NCBI RefSeq assembly: GCF_028622875.1
Contig: NZ_CP117709.1
Coordinates: 4,529,001 to 4,593,000 of the forward strand
Direction of reading: 5' to 3'
DNA from: Streptomyces sp. MMBL 11-1
GTDB lineage: Bacteria; Actinomycetota; Actinomycetes; Streptomycetales; Streptomycetaceae
Length of the DNA: 64,000 nt
Below are positions 1 through 10,316 of this stretch, piece after piece. The translations under genes and the position numbers were made by a program. Under the pieces are notes generated by a model. It did no database searches. It saw only the letters and a list, made by a program, of their open reading frames with translations, and was not told where the DNA came from. Each line of letters begins with the position of its first letter. Within the stretch, counting starts at the first letter, position 1.

Positions 1-631
1 CCTCCCAGGCGCACCAGTCGGCCGTGGCCCTCTCCCGTACGGCGGCGTCCTCGCTCTCCATGCGGCGGGCGTACGCCGCGACCAGGCCGGCCGGGTCGGT
101 CGTCTCGGGGACGCCCGCGCGGAAGGCGTCCCAGGCCTCGGGGAAGAGTTGGCCGACGCCCCGGTAGAGCCAGTCGATCTCGCTGCGGCGGGTCGTCGTC
201 ACCGCCGGGATCACCGCCTCCGTGACCCGCTCCGGGTGTTCCTCGGCGTACGCCAGGATCAGGGTCGATCCCCACGAGCCGCCGTACAGCAGCCACTTGG
301 TGATGCCCAGGTGCTCCCGCAGGCGCTCCATGTCGGCGATCAGGTGTGCCGTCGTGTTGTGCGACATGTCCGTCGCCGGGTCGCTCGCGTGCGGTGTGGA
401 GCGGCCGCAGCCCCGCTGGTCGAAGAGGACCACACGGTAGCAGTCCGGGTCGAAGTACCGGCGGGCGCGGGGTGAGCAGCCGGAGCCGGGGCCGCCGTGC
501 ACCACGAGGGCCGGCTTGCCGTCCGGGCTGCCGCACGCCTCCCAGTACACGTGGTTGCCGTCGCCGACGTCCAGCATGCCACTTTCGTACGGCTCGATCG
601 GCGGGTAGAGGTCGTTCGGGTCGCGGTGCAC
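1..631 (-). CDS. pip: Proline iminopeptidase (C-terminus beyond the left edge)
   Basis: Alpha/beta hydrolase that removes N-terminal proline from peptides, expected in the cytoplasm. About 210 N-terminal residues are visible. They hold the oxyanion-hole motif HGGPGSG and the nucleophile elbow GGSWGS, both diagnostic of the prolyl aminopeptidase family (S33). The GTG at 631 is chosen because GAGGGGA lies about 8 nt upstream and the protein then begins with the usual Asp-Pro-rich N-terminus leading to YPPIEPY. The catalytic Asp and His should lie in the missing part. The frame is open to the window edge, so the gene looks intact but cut by the window. Confidence 0.9.
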   Translation of the reverse strand, partial: MHRDPNDLYPPIEPYESGMLDVGDGNHVYWEACGSPDGKPALVVHGGPGSGCSPRARRYFDPDCYRVVLFDQRGCGRSTPHASDPATDMSHNTTAHLIADMERLREHLGITKWLLYGGSWGSTLILAYAEEHPERVTEAVIPAVTTTRRSEIDWLYRGVGQLFPEAWDAFRAGVPETTDPAGLVAAYARRMESEDAAVRERATADWCAWE

Positions 632-723
632 GGCGTTGTTCCCCTCGGTGCGGCGCGTGGCGGGCGGTGGGCCACGTTACGCGGATACGGACGGTCGGAG
701 GCGTCCCGTTTCGGCCTTGCCCA

Positions 724-1013
724 TGACGACAGAACGGATCGAACGGAACTTACGGATCGATCTGGCCCGGAATCGCGCCGACGACCAACTCCTGGCCGCC
801 TTCCGGAAGTCGGCCCTGGGTTATGTGGGCCTGCCGTATCCGGGCGGAGGCCGCACAGCCGGTGGCGGCCGGCGGGTCCGTGCCTGCGGGTCCTTGCCGG
901 CCGAGGCCGACGAACACCGTGTGGTGATGGCCAGCCCGGAGGGCAACGGGTTCCGCGTCGCGGCGGACGCCGCGCCCACTCGGGCGGGCCGCCGCGTAGC
1001 CTGGGCGCCGTGA
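724..1013 (+). CDS. Small hypothetical protein, possibly a decayed VOC-like gene
   Basis: An ATG frame of about 95 residues. The N-terminus (MTTERIERNLRIDLARN) matches no family I know. The C-terminal part contains VVMASPEGNGF, which resembles the 'ADPEGNEFCV' end of glyoxalase/VOC proteins, but the rest of a VOC fold is absent. The stop overlaps the GTG of the downstream cupin gene (GTGA), as in translationally coupled pairs. It may be a real short gene or the remains of a longer one; coding status is uncertain. Confidence 0.35.
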
Positions 1014-1501
1014 ACGCCGCGCCCCGGATCCTCGCCGTCCTCGACGAACTGCTCGCCTCCGCCGCCCCCGACGACCGCGGTGCCCTCTGGCACCTGGCCG
1101 AGGCCGGGCGGGAGCTGGACGCCAATCTGGTGCGCCTGCCGCCGGGCGCCGAGGTCGGGGAGCATCGGGAGGACGTGCTCGATGTGCTCCTCGTCGTGCT
1201 GGAGGGCGAAGGGAGCGTCAGGACGGCGGAGGGCGGGCCGGTCCTGGAGCTGGGGCCCAGCACCGTCCTCTGGCTGCCCCGCACGTCACGGCGGGCGCTG
1301 GTCGCCGGGCCCGGCGGGCTGGTGTATCTCACCGTCCACCGCCGCCGCCCCGGCCTCGCGATCAAGCCGCCGGCCGGGGCGTACGAGGGGGGCGAGGGCC
1401 CCTGCATGCTGGACCGGGTCTGCCCGGGGTGCGGGCGGCTGTCCCAGGACCCCGCACCGGTCTTCTGCAGTCGGTGCGGGGAACGGTTCCCCGAGCGCTG
1501 A
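1010..1501 (+). CDS. Cupin-domain protein with C-terminal zinc ribbon
   Basis: 163 aa from a GTG start that overlaps the preceding stop. Residues about 35-115 have a cupin-like pattern (EHREDVLDVLLVVLEGEG followed by LELGPSTVLWLPR), the signature of a small beta-barrel that binds metal or ligand. The C-terminus adds CPGC and CSRC pairs, a treble-clef or zinc-ribbon type site. The cupin part lacks the usual set of metal-binding His residues, so it may be a binding or sensor protein rather than an enzyme. Function unknown. Confidence 0.6.
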   Translation: MNAAPRILAVLDELLASAAPDDRGALWHLAEAGRELDANLVRLPPGAEVGEHREDVLDVLLVVLEGEGSVRTAEGGPVLELGPSTVLWLPRTSRRALVAGPGGLVYLTVHRRRPGLAIKPPAGAYEGGEGPCMLDRVCPGCGRLSQDPAPVFCSRCGERFPER

Positions 1502-1517
1502 GCCCGTGAGCGGGTGG

Positions 1518-1550
1518 CCCGAGAGCCCGAGAGCCCGAGAGCCCGAGAGC
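1518..1550. repeat. 8-bp tandem repeat (agagcccg)
   Basis: About four copies of an 8-bp unit read CCCGAGAGCCCGAGAG and onward, in the gap between the cupin gene and the kinase gene. It is purine-rich on the plus strand. No gene is seen here. Confidence 0.7.
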
Positions 1551-1610
1551 GGGGGAGCGCGAGAGCCCGTCGATGGGTCGTGTGCTCCTCCGGCGCCGCG
1601 GCCTTCAGGG

Positions 1611-3701
1611 CTACTCGCACTCCGTCAGGTCCGGGCGGCCCGGCGGGTTCTTGTTGCCCACCAGCTCGGACAGGTTCTCCTTGTACATGTCCTCCCAGAT
1701 CCTGCCGCCCAGGATCGTGCGGAGCGCCGAGCACACGTCGTCCTTGAGGACCGAGGACTTCGGCCGCATCGCCACGCCGTAGCCCTCCGCGCCGTTGATG
1801 GGCTCCAGCTGCCGCACCTTGTCCGGGTTGGCCTTCACGTATCCGGCGAGGATGATGTCGTCCGAGGCCACCGCGTAGACGTCGGACTTCGGGTCCAGCA
1901 GTTTGTCCAGGCAGTCCTGGTAGGTGTTGGGCTGCGACTTCGCCATGGTGAAGCCCCGCTTCGGCAGCTCCTTCTCGTACGTCGACTCCCGCGCCGTGCA
2001 CACCTCGACGCGCAGGTCCACCAGGTCGCTGGAGTCGTTGATCGTGTACTTGCGCGATTTCTCGCGCACCAGGAAGCTCCGGCTGGCCTCGTAGTACGGG
2101 CCCGCGAAGTCGACGCTGTAGCCGCCGGGCGAGGCGGTCTTGCGGTCGTCGGTGATGCTGTACGAGGCGATGACCAGGTCCACCTGCTTCGTCTTCAGCG
2201 CGGTGCTCCGGTAGTCCGTGGCGACCGTGGTGAAGGCGACCTCGCCCTTGGAGTAGCCCATGCTCTCGGCGATCGCGTACGCCAGGTCGATGTCGTAACC
2301 CTTGTACGTACGCGTCTTCTTGTCGTAGATGCTCAGCCCGGGCTGGTCGTCCTTGACGCCGATCTTCAGGGTCGGGTGCTTGTCCTTCCACCGCTCCTGG
2401 GAGCCGCTGCCCGCCGCGCCCTCGCCCTGGCCCCGCGCCGAGCCGGTCCGGTCGCCGCCCCCGCCCTTCTCGCCGTCGCCCTGGGAGACCATCCAGCCCG
2501 CGCCGGCCAGCAGCGCCGCGCACACCACCGCCGCGGCCGTCTTCCAGCCCCGGTACCGGCCGGGCGGCCGGGCCGTCGCCGCGGGAGCGGGCGGGGGTGT
2601 GTGCGGCACCGGTGCAGGTGCGGGCGGAGGGGCGGCGGGACCGGGCGCGGGGGCGGGGGCGGGCGTGGAGGGGTCCGGTGGGGAGACGACCGTCGGCGGG
2701 TGTGTCGCCGACGCGGCCACTGCCGCGTTCGGCACGGAAGGGTCCGCGAGCACCTCGCGGAGCATCGCCTCGGCCGTGGCCGCGTCCAGCCGTTCTCGCG
2801 GGTCCGTGGCCAACAGCCCCTGGATGACCGGCGCGAGGGGTCCGGCGTAGCGGAGGGCCGGGTCGGGGGAGTGCCGGATGTTCTCCTGGACCTCCCAGAC
2901 CTCGTGCCCGGCGAAGGGCACCCTGCCCTCGACCATCTCGTACAGGGTGATCCCTAGCGCCCACAGGTCGGAGGCGGGGGCGGGGCCCGGGGAGGCGGGG
3001 GCGAAGAGCTCGGGCGCCAGGTAGGAGGGGGTGCCGATGACGCTTCCGGACCGGGTCACCCGGTCCGCGCCCTCGAAGGTGGCGATGCCGAAGTCCACCA
3101 GGATCGCGAGTCCGTCGTCGCGGACGAGGACGTTGCCCGGCTTGACGTCGCGGTGGACGACCGATGCCGCGTGGACCGCCCGCAGGCCCTGGAGGATCTG
3201 GAGGCCGATGTTGGCGGCCCTCGGCACGGCGAGGACGCCGTCGCCGCTCAACAGGTCCCCCAGAGACCTCGCTTCGAGCAGCTTCATCACGATCCAGATC
3301 TGATGGTCGGTCTCGACCTGGTCGTGGACCGTCACCACGTTCTGGTGCTCGATCTTGGCGATGGCCTCCGCCTCGCGCCGCGCACGCTGCATCGCCGCCG
3401 TCTGCGTGGCCGCGGTCATGGCGTTCCGGTCGAGCAGGCCCTTCACGGCGACGAGCCGGCGCAGCCGCCGGTCGTGAGCCTTCCAGACCTCGCCCATTCC
3501 GCCGCTGCCGATCGGCTCCAGCAGCTCGTAGCGGCCGTCGATCACGGTCCGGGGGGCGGGCTGCGCGCCGTGCGGCGGTGGCGTGCTCGGCCACTCCGGC
3601 GGCGCCACGTCGTCCGGCCGCCGGGGGGCGTCGCCCGAGCGGCGGTCCTCGGGACCCCGGGCCCCGTCGCCCGCTCCGCCGACCCTGTCTTCGTTGTGCA
3701 T
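1611..3701 (-). CDS. Receptor-type Ser/Thr protein kinase fused to a family 3 solute-binding domain
   Basis: 696 aa. Residues about 57-320 are a Hanks-type kinase: glycine loop GSGGMG, ATP-binding Lys in VAVK (K87), catalytic HRDVKPGN (D185) and DFG (203-205). A long Pro/Ala linker follows (about 335-380), then one membrane segment (about 387-405). Residues about 444-690 are a periplasmic amino-acid-binding-like domain (SBP_bac_3), read from LKIGVKDDQPGL, KGYDIDLAYAIAESMGY and VDLVIASYSIT. The topology gives an intracellular kinase with an extracellular ligand sensor, where most actinobacterial kinases carry PASTA or unknown sensors. The ligand is probably an amino acid (inference). It is transcribed alone. 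Confidence 0.93.
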   Translation of the reverse strand: MHNEDRVGGAGDGARGPEDRRSGDAPRRPDDVAPPEWPSTPPPHGAQPAPRTVIDGRYELLEPIGSGGMGEVWKAHDRRLRRLVAVKGLLDRNAMTAATQTAAMQRARREAEAIAKIEHQNVVTVHDQVETDHQIWIVMKLLEARSLGDLLSGDGVLAVPRAANIGLQILQGLRAVHAASVVHRDVKPGNVLVRDDGLAILVDFGIATFEGADRVTRSGSVIGTPSYLAPELFAPASPGPAPASDLWALGITLYEMVEGRVPFAGHEVWEVQENIRHSPDPALRYAGPLAPVIQGLLATDPRERLDAATAEAMLREVLADPSVPNAAVAASATHPPTVVSPPDPSTPAPAPAPGPAAPPPAPAPVPHTPPPAPAATARPPGRYRGWKTAAAVVCAALLAGAGWMVSQGDGEKGGGGDRTGSARGQGEGAAGSGSQERWKDKHPTLKIGVKDDQPGLSIYDKKTRTYKGYDIDLAYAIAESMGYSKGEVAFTTVATDYRSTALKTKQVDLVIASYSITDDRKTASPGGYSVDFAGPYYEASRSFLVREKSRKYTINDSSDLVDLRVEVCTARESTYEKELPKRGFTMAKSQPNTYQDCLDKLLDPKSDVYAVASDDIILAGYVKANPDKVRQLEPINGAEGYGVAMRPKSSVLKDDVCSALRTILGGRIWEDMYKENLSELVGNKNPPGRPDLTECE

Positions 3702-3814
3702 ACGACCCCCTGTGCACTACATGGACCACGCCAGATTAGACGCTCCGTCCTGCTCGGACGCACGGACGCGACGTGCCGGTTCGCGTCCCGGCGAGCGGTG
3801 GTGCGGGGCGGGAG

Positions 3815-4615
3815 TTAGGAAGCCGCGCCGCCGTTGCTCTTCAGCAACTGGCCGTTGACCCACTGGCCTTCGGGGGAGCACAGGAATCCCACCAGGTGGG
3901 CGGTGTCCTGCGGGGTGCCGAGACGGCCGAGCGGGGTGCCCCCCACCAGGGCCTCGCGCAGCTCGTCGTTCATCCAGCCGGTGTCCACCGGGCCGGGGTT
4001 GACGACGTTCGCCGTCACCCCGAGGTGGGCCAGCTCGTGCGCGGCGGCCAGCGTGATGCGGTCCAGGGCCCCCTTGCTCGCCCCGTAGGGAAGGTTGCCC
4101 ACGGTGTGGTCGCTGGTGAGCGCGACGATCCGGCCCGTCGCGGTGCCGGGCGCGCTGCGGAAGCGCAGCCCGTACTCGCGGATCAGCAGCCAGCTGGCCC
4201 GGGCGTTCACCGCGAAGTGCCGGTCGAACGCCTCCACGGTGGTGTCGAGCAGCCCAGAGTCCACCGACTCCGCGTGCGAGAGGACGAGCGCGCTCACGGG
4301 CCCGCCGAGGCGCTGTTCCGCCTCATCGAAGATGCGCGTCGGCGCGTCGGGGTCGGACAGGTCCGCCTCGATCGCCGCCGTACGGGCCCCTGCCTCCGCC
4401 AGCTCCTTCGCGATGGACGCGGAGGCCCCGGGCTCGGCGCCCCAGTCCATGCGGCGGTCGTACGGCGTCCAGTAGGTGAAGGCGACATCCCAGCCGGAGG
4501 CCGCCAGCCGGCGCGCGATGCCCGCGCCGATGCCGATGCTGCGGCCGACACCGGTGATGAGGGCGATGGGGCGGCCCGGCCCGGAGGCGGGCGAGGGCTG
4601 TTCGGAGGTCGTCAC
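3815..4615 (-). CDS. SDR-family oxidoreductase
   Basis: 266 aa. Classical short-chain dehydrogenase: cofactor-binding TGVGRSIGIG near the N-terminus, the NAR (NAG-like) strand motif, and the YxxxK catalytic pair in YGASK preceded by a Ser in LTSDH. The PGPVDTGWM segment is typical of 3-oxoacyl-ACP-reductase-like SDRs. The GTG at 4615 is chosen because AAGGA sits about 7 nt upstream; an in-frame extension further upstream has no SDR character. The substrate cannot be deduced. The small SnoaL-like gene is divergent from it. Confidence 0.88.
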   Translation of the reverse strand: MTTSEQPSPASGPGRPIALITGVGRSIGIGAGIARRLAASGWDVAFTYWTPYDRRMDWGAEPGASASIAKELAEAGARTAAIEADLSDPDAPTRIFDEAEQRLGGPVSALVLSHAESVDSGLLDTTVEAFDRHFAVNARASWLLIREYGLRFRSAPGTATGRIVALTSDHTVGNLPYGASKGALDRITLAAAHELAHLGVTANVVNPGPVDTGWMNDELREALVGGTPLGRLGTPQDTAHLVGFLCSPEGQWVNGQLLKSNGGAAS

Positions 4616-4881
4616 GCGGTGATCCTTCGTGACTCGTACGCGTACGTCAATGGCCTTTCCGGACACGTGGGCGACGCCCTTGCGCCTGCGCTGACCTGCG
4701 GCGACCCATCCTGCTGGTGGGCCGGCCCGGGGTTCGGGTTCCCGGGGCGGGGGCGCCCCGGGCGGGAGCGCCACGTGGTTACGCGGTCCGGCGCGTCCGA
4801 CATGCGGTGGCGGGCGGGCCGACAGAGACTCGGTGAGGCTCCCCGGGACGCCCGTTCCCGGACGCGCCGAGGAGGAACACG

Positions 4882-5211
4882 ATGACCACGTCGATCAGTG
4901 ACCCGGTGGTGGAGAAGTTCATCGCCACGGTGAACGCGGGCGACCGGGACGCCTTCTTCGCCGACGTCCTCACCGAGGACGCCACCATGTCCGACGACGG
5001 CAGCGAACGGGACCTCGCGGCCTGGACGGAGAAGGAGATCTTCTCCCCGGACGCCAACGGCCGCATGAAGGTCGTGGACGCCTCCGACGACGGCCGCACC
5101 CTTGTCGTCGACTACACCAACGACACCTGGGGCACGATGCGGACCCGCTGGGTCTTCACGGTCGCCGGTGACCGGGTCAGCCGCTTCGAGACGGGCCAGG
5201 CGTCGTCCTGA
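4882..5211 (+). CDS. SnoaL/NTF2-like small protein
   Basis: 109 aa. It has the short cone-shaped alpha+beta barrel pattern of the nuclear-transport-factor-2 superfamily: an N-terminal helix ending FIATVNAGDRDAFFADVL, then alternating strands with RTRWVFTVAGDRVSRFE near the end. A strong AGGAGGAA lies upstream of the ATG. Members bind or isomerise small molecules or serve as pocket proteins; the specific role is unknown. Confidence 0.8.
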   Translation: MTTSISDPVVEKFIATVNAGDRDAFFADVLTEDATMSDDGSERDLAAWTEKEIFSPDANGRMKVVDASDDGRTLVVDYTNDTWGTMRTRWVFTVAGDRVSRFETGQASS

Positions 5212-5233
5212 GAGCGACCGCGCCCGGTCCCGG

Positions 5234-6769
<1,536 letters not shown>

Positions 6770-6874
6770 GTGCGAGCCTCCGCGGACCGTGCGCGCCGCG
6801 CGCGGGGGGAAGCCCCTCGCGCGGCGCGGTCGTTACGGGCGTGGGTCAGGGGGTGCGGCAGTGACGGACGCGGG

Positions 6875-7681
6875 TCAGGGGATGCGGGCGACCGCGCCCC
6901 ACCCGGCGCGGGCCGTGGTGGTGCCGGTGTTCGCGTCGGGCCGCCAGTTCGGCCAGGACACCATGCCCGGCTCCACCATCTCCAGCCCTTCGAAGAACGC
7001 GATCGTGGTCTCCGGCTCCCGGAAGATGTAAGGGATCGCGCCGCTCGCGTTGTACTCGTCCTGGACGGCGCGGTGGGCGTCGTCGGACGCGGTGGAATGG
7101 CTGAGCGAGAGGTAGCTGCCGGAGGGCAGGCGGTCCACCAGCCGACGTACCAGGGACAGGGCGTCGTCCCAGTCCACGATGTGCCCGAGGACGTCACTGA
7201 TCACGAGGGCGACGGGCCGGGTCAGGTCCAGGGTCTCGGCCGCCCCGGCGAGCACGGTCTCCGTGTCGCGCATGTCCGCCTCGACGTAGGCGGTCGCCCC
7301 CTCGGGGGTGCTGGTCAGCAGCGCGTGGACGTGCAGGAGCACCAGGGGGTCGTGGTCGACGTAGACGATCCGGGAGTCCGGGGCTATCCGCTGGGCGACC
7401 TCGTGCGTGTTGTTCGCCGTCGGCAACCCCGCGCCCACATCGAGGAACTGGCGGATTCCGGCGTCCCGGGCGAGATGGGTGACCGTGCGCCGCAGGAAGT
7501 CCCGCGACTCCTTCGCGAACGTCTCGATCAGCGGGTACTTCCCCCGGTAGGCGTCGCCCGCCGCCCGGTCCGCCGGGAAGTTGTCCTTGCCGCCGAGCCA
7601 GTAGTTCCAGACACGTGCGGAGTGCGCGACGCTCGTATCGATCTGCGCGGGCAGTTCAGGCCCATTTCCGGTCGTATTCAT
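6875..7681 (-). CDS. SAM-dependent methyltransferase, DUF574/SAV2177 type
   Basis: 268 aa. It carries the family signature near the N-terminus (AHSARVWNYWLGGKDNFPAD), then FLDVGAGLPT for the SAM-binding loop, VYVDHDPLVL as the acidic strand-2 motif, and a C-terminal FFEGLEMVEPG helix-turn. These proteins are abundant in Streptomyces; their substrate is not established. The first 26 nt overlap the end of the upstream XRE regulator, so the two are likely translated together. A paralogue lies at 23478-24263. Confidence 0.9.
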   Translation of the reverse strand: MNTTGNGPELPAQIDTSVAHSARVWNYWLGGKDNFPADRAAGDAYRGKYPLIETFAKESRDFLRRTVTHLARDAGIRQFLDVGAGLPTANNTHEVAQRIAPDSRIVYVDHDPLVLLHVHALLTSTPEGATAYVEADMRDTETVLAGAAETLDLTRPVALVISDVLGHIVDWDDALSLVRRLVDRLPSGSYLSLSHSTASDDAHRAVQDEYNASGAIPYIFREPETTIAFFEGLEMVEPGMVSWPNWRPDANTGTTTARAGWGAVARIP

Positions 7682-8585
7682 CCTGTAACACCTCTCCTGT
7701 TCGGGCCGGCCGCATCGCCATCACGCACGACACGTCCAGCATTCCCTGATACGTCTGCACGGGGTGGGGGCTGTCCCACACCTCCGCCGTGCCGGGGAGC
7801 CCGCCCTCCCGCACCACATGGTCGGCGATCTCCCGGATCTCCACCCGGTAGAGGGTCAGCGCCGGGACGCCGGTCAGCGGGTGCGGCGGCGCGTACTCGG
7901 GGTGCAGCTGCACCGTCACATCCCCCCGCTCCGCGATGCGTTGGATCGATCGGACCTGCTCACGCATCACGTCGTCGCCGCCCACCCGGACGCGCAGGGC
8001 GGTGACGGGAAGCAGGGCCCAGAGCCGGGTCTGCTGCTCCTGGAGGCGTTTTTGACGCTCGACCAGGAAGTCCGCCCGGCGCTGCCGCCCGGCGGCATCC
8101 CGGTCGGGGCACCGGAGCTCGTCCACGGCCATGGCGTAGGCCGGGGTCCGCAGGAGCAGCGGCACCAGCGCCGGGTCCCAGGTGCGCACGACGCCGGCGG
8201 CGGACTCCACGCTCATCAGGTCCATCAGCCAGGGAGCCATCGCATCGCGCCATGGATGCCACCAGCCGGGCATGTTGGCCGCGTTGAGCCGCCCCATGAT
8301 GTCGTCGGCCTCCGCCGCCCCCGCCCCGTAGGCGGCGAGCAGGGCGGACACCTGCCCCACGTCGAGGGAGGTCTGCGCCTGCTCCAGCCGCCGCAGCGTC
8401 GAGGGATGCCATCCCAGCTGCGTGGCGGCCTGGGAGACGGACAGCCCGGCGCCCTCACGCAGCCTTCGCAGGCGGGCCACCAGGACCAGATGGCGCGCCG
8501 TCCGGCCCGACCTCTCGCGCGCCACGGCTTCCCCTCCCCGCTCCGGTCCCGATCCGGTTCCGCTCCGGCTCGATCCATCCGACAT
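7656..8585 (-). CDS. XRE-family regulator with DUF5753 ligand-like domain
   Basis: 309 aa from the ATG at 8585; nine further codons upstream are open. The N-terminal HTH is read from LRRLREGAGLSVSQAATQLG and PSTLRRLEQAQTS. The rest is the DUF5753 domain (tandem W residues in PGWWHPWRDAMAPWLMD, then VERQKRLQEQQTRLWALL). This architecture is the common Streptomyces partner of DUF397 or methyltransferase genes. It overlaps the DUF574 methyltransferase by 26 nt and probably regulates or works with it. Confidence 0.88.
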   Translation of the reverse strand: MSDGSSRSGTGSGPERGGEAVARERSGRTARHLVLVARLRRLREGAGLSVSQAATQLGWHPSTLRRLEQAQTSLDVGQVSALLAAYGAGAAEADDIMGRLNAANMPGWWHPWRDAMAPWLMDLMSVESAAGVVRTWDPALVPLLLRTPAYAMAVDELRCPDRDAAGRQRRADFLVERQKRLQEQQTRLWALLPVTALRVRVGGDDVMREQVRSIQRIAERGDVTVQLHPEYAPPHPLTGVPALTLYRVEIREIADHVVREGGLPGTAEVWDSPHPVQTYQGMLDVSCVMAMRPARTGEVLQDEYDRKWA

Positions 8586-8703
8586 TCCGCGCAGTCTGCG
8601 CACAGTGCACACAGCGCACCTTGCGACGGTCGCACGGCGCTCTCAAGGTAAGCATGTCCGACTCCACCACGCGCCAACTCGGCAAGACCGGGCCGATCTT
8701 GGT

Positions 8704-8932
8704 CGCTCTGCTTCAGCTCCGCCCCCGCTGTTCCAGCTCGCCCGGCTCCCCCCGGCCGTTCCCATCCTCCGCCCGCCTGTCCTCCCGTCCTCCCGCCCTC
8801 CCCCGGCCGTTCCCGTCCTCCGCCCTCCCGTTTCCGCCCTTCGTTCTCCGTCCGCCCGTTTCCGTCCTCCGTCCGCCCGTTTCCGCCCTTCGTCCTCCCT
8901 CCTCCCGCCCCAGCCCCCCGGCCGCCCCAGCC
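8704..8932. repeat. Polypyrimidine tract with degenerate CCGTTTCCG/GTCCGCCCG repeats
   Basis: Most of the gene-free stretch between the XRE gene (ends 8585) and the small gene at 8980 is C/T on the plus strand, broken mainly by single G residues. Short units such as CGCCCGTTTCCG recur several times from about 8830. An open plus-strand frame crosses it, but the encoded protein would be Pro/Ser/Arg only, so I do not treat it as coding. Confidence 0.6.
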
Positions 8933-8979
8933 GTTCCGTGCACTGCCGTTCCGGCGGCCCGTTCTCTGGAGCCCACCGC

Positions 8980-9387
8980 ATGAACCACCTGACCGACGCG
9001 ACCGACCTGACCTGTCCGGCCCGTCCGAAGCTCCGGTCCGTCGTCGGGGTCCCGCGGTCCGTCCCGGCCCGCCCCCTCGACCTGCGCGTCCGCGCCCAGC
9101 GGATCCAGATCGACGAGCTCATCGTCGACGACCCCCGTCAGGTACTCGCCCACGCCGGGCAGGCCGCCCTCGACGAACCCGAAACGGCAGCGCTGCTCGG
9201 GCACGATCCGGCCACCCCGCTGTCGCTCCCGGCCGCGGCGGCGCTCCTGTGCGCGCTCTACGACACCGACGCCCTCACGGCCATGGGGCTGCGCCTCGCC
9301 CGCCACACCACCCGCGTCTCCGCCTCCAACCAGCAGACGGAACCCGTATCGCTGGTGCTGTCCACCACCCCGGGCCAGGAGGACTGA
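8980..9387 (+). CDS. Hypothetical protein, 135 aa
   Basis: ATG at 8980 with GGAG upstream. A short Thr/Pro/Arg N-terminus is followed by an Ala/Leu-rich helical region (ALDEPETAALLGHD, SLPAAAALLCALYD) and a polar C-terminus. There is no transmembrane segment or known motif. The frame extends upstream through the polypyrimidine tract, but that part is low complexity. Function unknown. Confidence 0.5.
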   Translation: MNHLTDATDLTCPARPKLRSVVGVPRSVPARPLDLRVRAQRIQIDELIVDDPRQVLAHAGQAALDEPETAALLGHDPATPLSLPAAAALLCALYDTDALTAMGLRLARHTTRVSASNQQTEPVSLVLSTTPGQED

Positions 9388-9499
9388 CCTCAGGGGCCGG
9401 TGGGCAGCGCGGTCCCGGGCACCATGGCCGAACACAGCGGATCAGCTGACTGCCTGGATGCGCCCCGGCCGTCGCGGCAGAACCCAGCAGGCCCCCCGA

Positions 9500-10315
9500 T
9501 CAGGGCCCGGGCCAGTCGCGGCAGCCCGGCCCCGCATCGATCCGGAGGACCCGTACGAGGCCGAGGGGTGCTCCGTCGGCACCGAGGGCCTGCCGGATTC
9601 CCGTACGGATACGGAGTTCGGGGGCGGACAGGGCGGTGCCGAACAGCCCCGGCGAGTACGCGGCGGTGACGTCCCGCAGGGGCTCACGTAGCTCGTGGGG
9701 CTCATGGGGCGTACGGGAAGGCTCATGGGGCGTACGGGAAGGCTCGTGGGGCTCGTGGGAACGGGAGGGCTCCCGGGGGTCGGGGGCGGGCCGTTCGTCG
9801 AGCCGGGCGGCGAGGGCGGGGGCCAGGTCCGTGAGCAGGGCGCCAGGCGCGTCGGCCGGGCCGTTGCGCGCCGGAGCTTCCACCGGCCGGTGGAACGAGA
9901 CGCAGTGCAGGTCTCCGGGCTCGCCGCAGCCCTGGACCCGCCAGTCGTCCAGCCGGGCCGCGAGCCAGTAGAAGTCGTGCCGTGGCCGGTCCCAGGTCGA
10001 CGCCGGGCCGGGCGTCTCGTTCCGCGCGGGGTACTCCGGGGCAGCCGGGGCGCCGTGCTGGGTGAAGGGGAGCACGGCACCGGCGCCGAAGGCCCCGCCG
10101 AGCAGGTCACCGAGTTCGGACGCGACCTGCTCCAGGACGGCCGGGCCGTCTGCCGGTGCGCCCGGGGGAGGCGGCACGATCAGCTCGGCCCCGCCGAGGA
10201 GCCGCACCCGGGAGGCCCGGGACACGGGGGCGGGGGGCAGCAGGCCCGTGAACGAGTAACCGCCGGTCGGATAGTCGCCGTGGGCCACCTGGTCGGGGGT
10301 GATGGGCTGGAGCAC
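9500..10315 (-). CDS. Hypothetical protein coupled to the DUF4157 gene
   Basis: 271 aa. The GTG start is 1 nt after the stop of the DUF4157 gene (TGAcGTG), so it is the second gene of that operon. It contains PPPPGAPADGP, an acidic-aromatic middle (RHDFYWLAARLDDWRV), and a His-Glu-Pro-Ser repeat (SRTPHEP twice, with flanking variants). The C-terminal GLFGTALSAPELRIRTGIRQ looks globular. I recognise no family. Its position suggests a partner or immunity/chaperone role for the upstream protein (inference only). Confidence 0.55.
   Translation of the reverse strand: MLQPITPDQVAHGDYPTGGYSFTGLLPPAPVSRASRVRLLGGAELIVPPPPGAPADGPAVLEQVASELGDLLGGAFGAGAVLPFTQHGAPAAPEYPARNETPGPASTWDRPRHDFYWLAARLDDWRVQGCGEPGDLHCVSFHRPVEAPARNGPADAPGALLTDLAPALAARLDERPAPDPREPSRSHEPHEPSRTPHEPSRTPHEPHELREPLRDVTAAYSPGLFGTALSAPELRIRTGIRQALGADGAPLGLVRVLRIDAGPGCRDWPGP
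9700..9741. repeat. 21-bp direct repeat inside the hypothetical gene
   Basis: Two perfect tandem copies of GCTCATGGGGCGTACGGGAAG, followed by a degenerate third. They encode the SRTPHEP heptapeptide on the minus strand. Confidence 0.8.
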
Positions 10316-10316
10316 G

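Noticed and set aside
340..3729. 1129-aa minus-strand open frame
   Set aside because: It is an off-frame shadow of the kinase and proline iminopeptidase genes; composition is Arg/Gly/Pro-rich with no domain.
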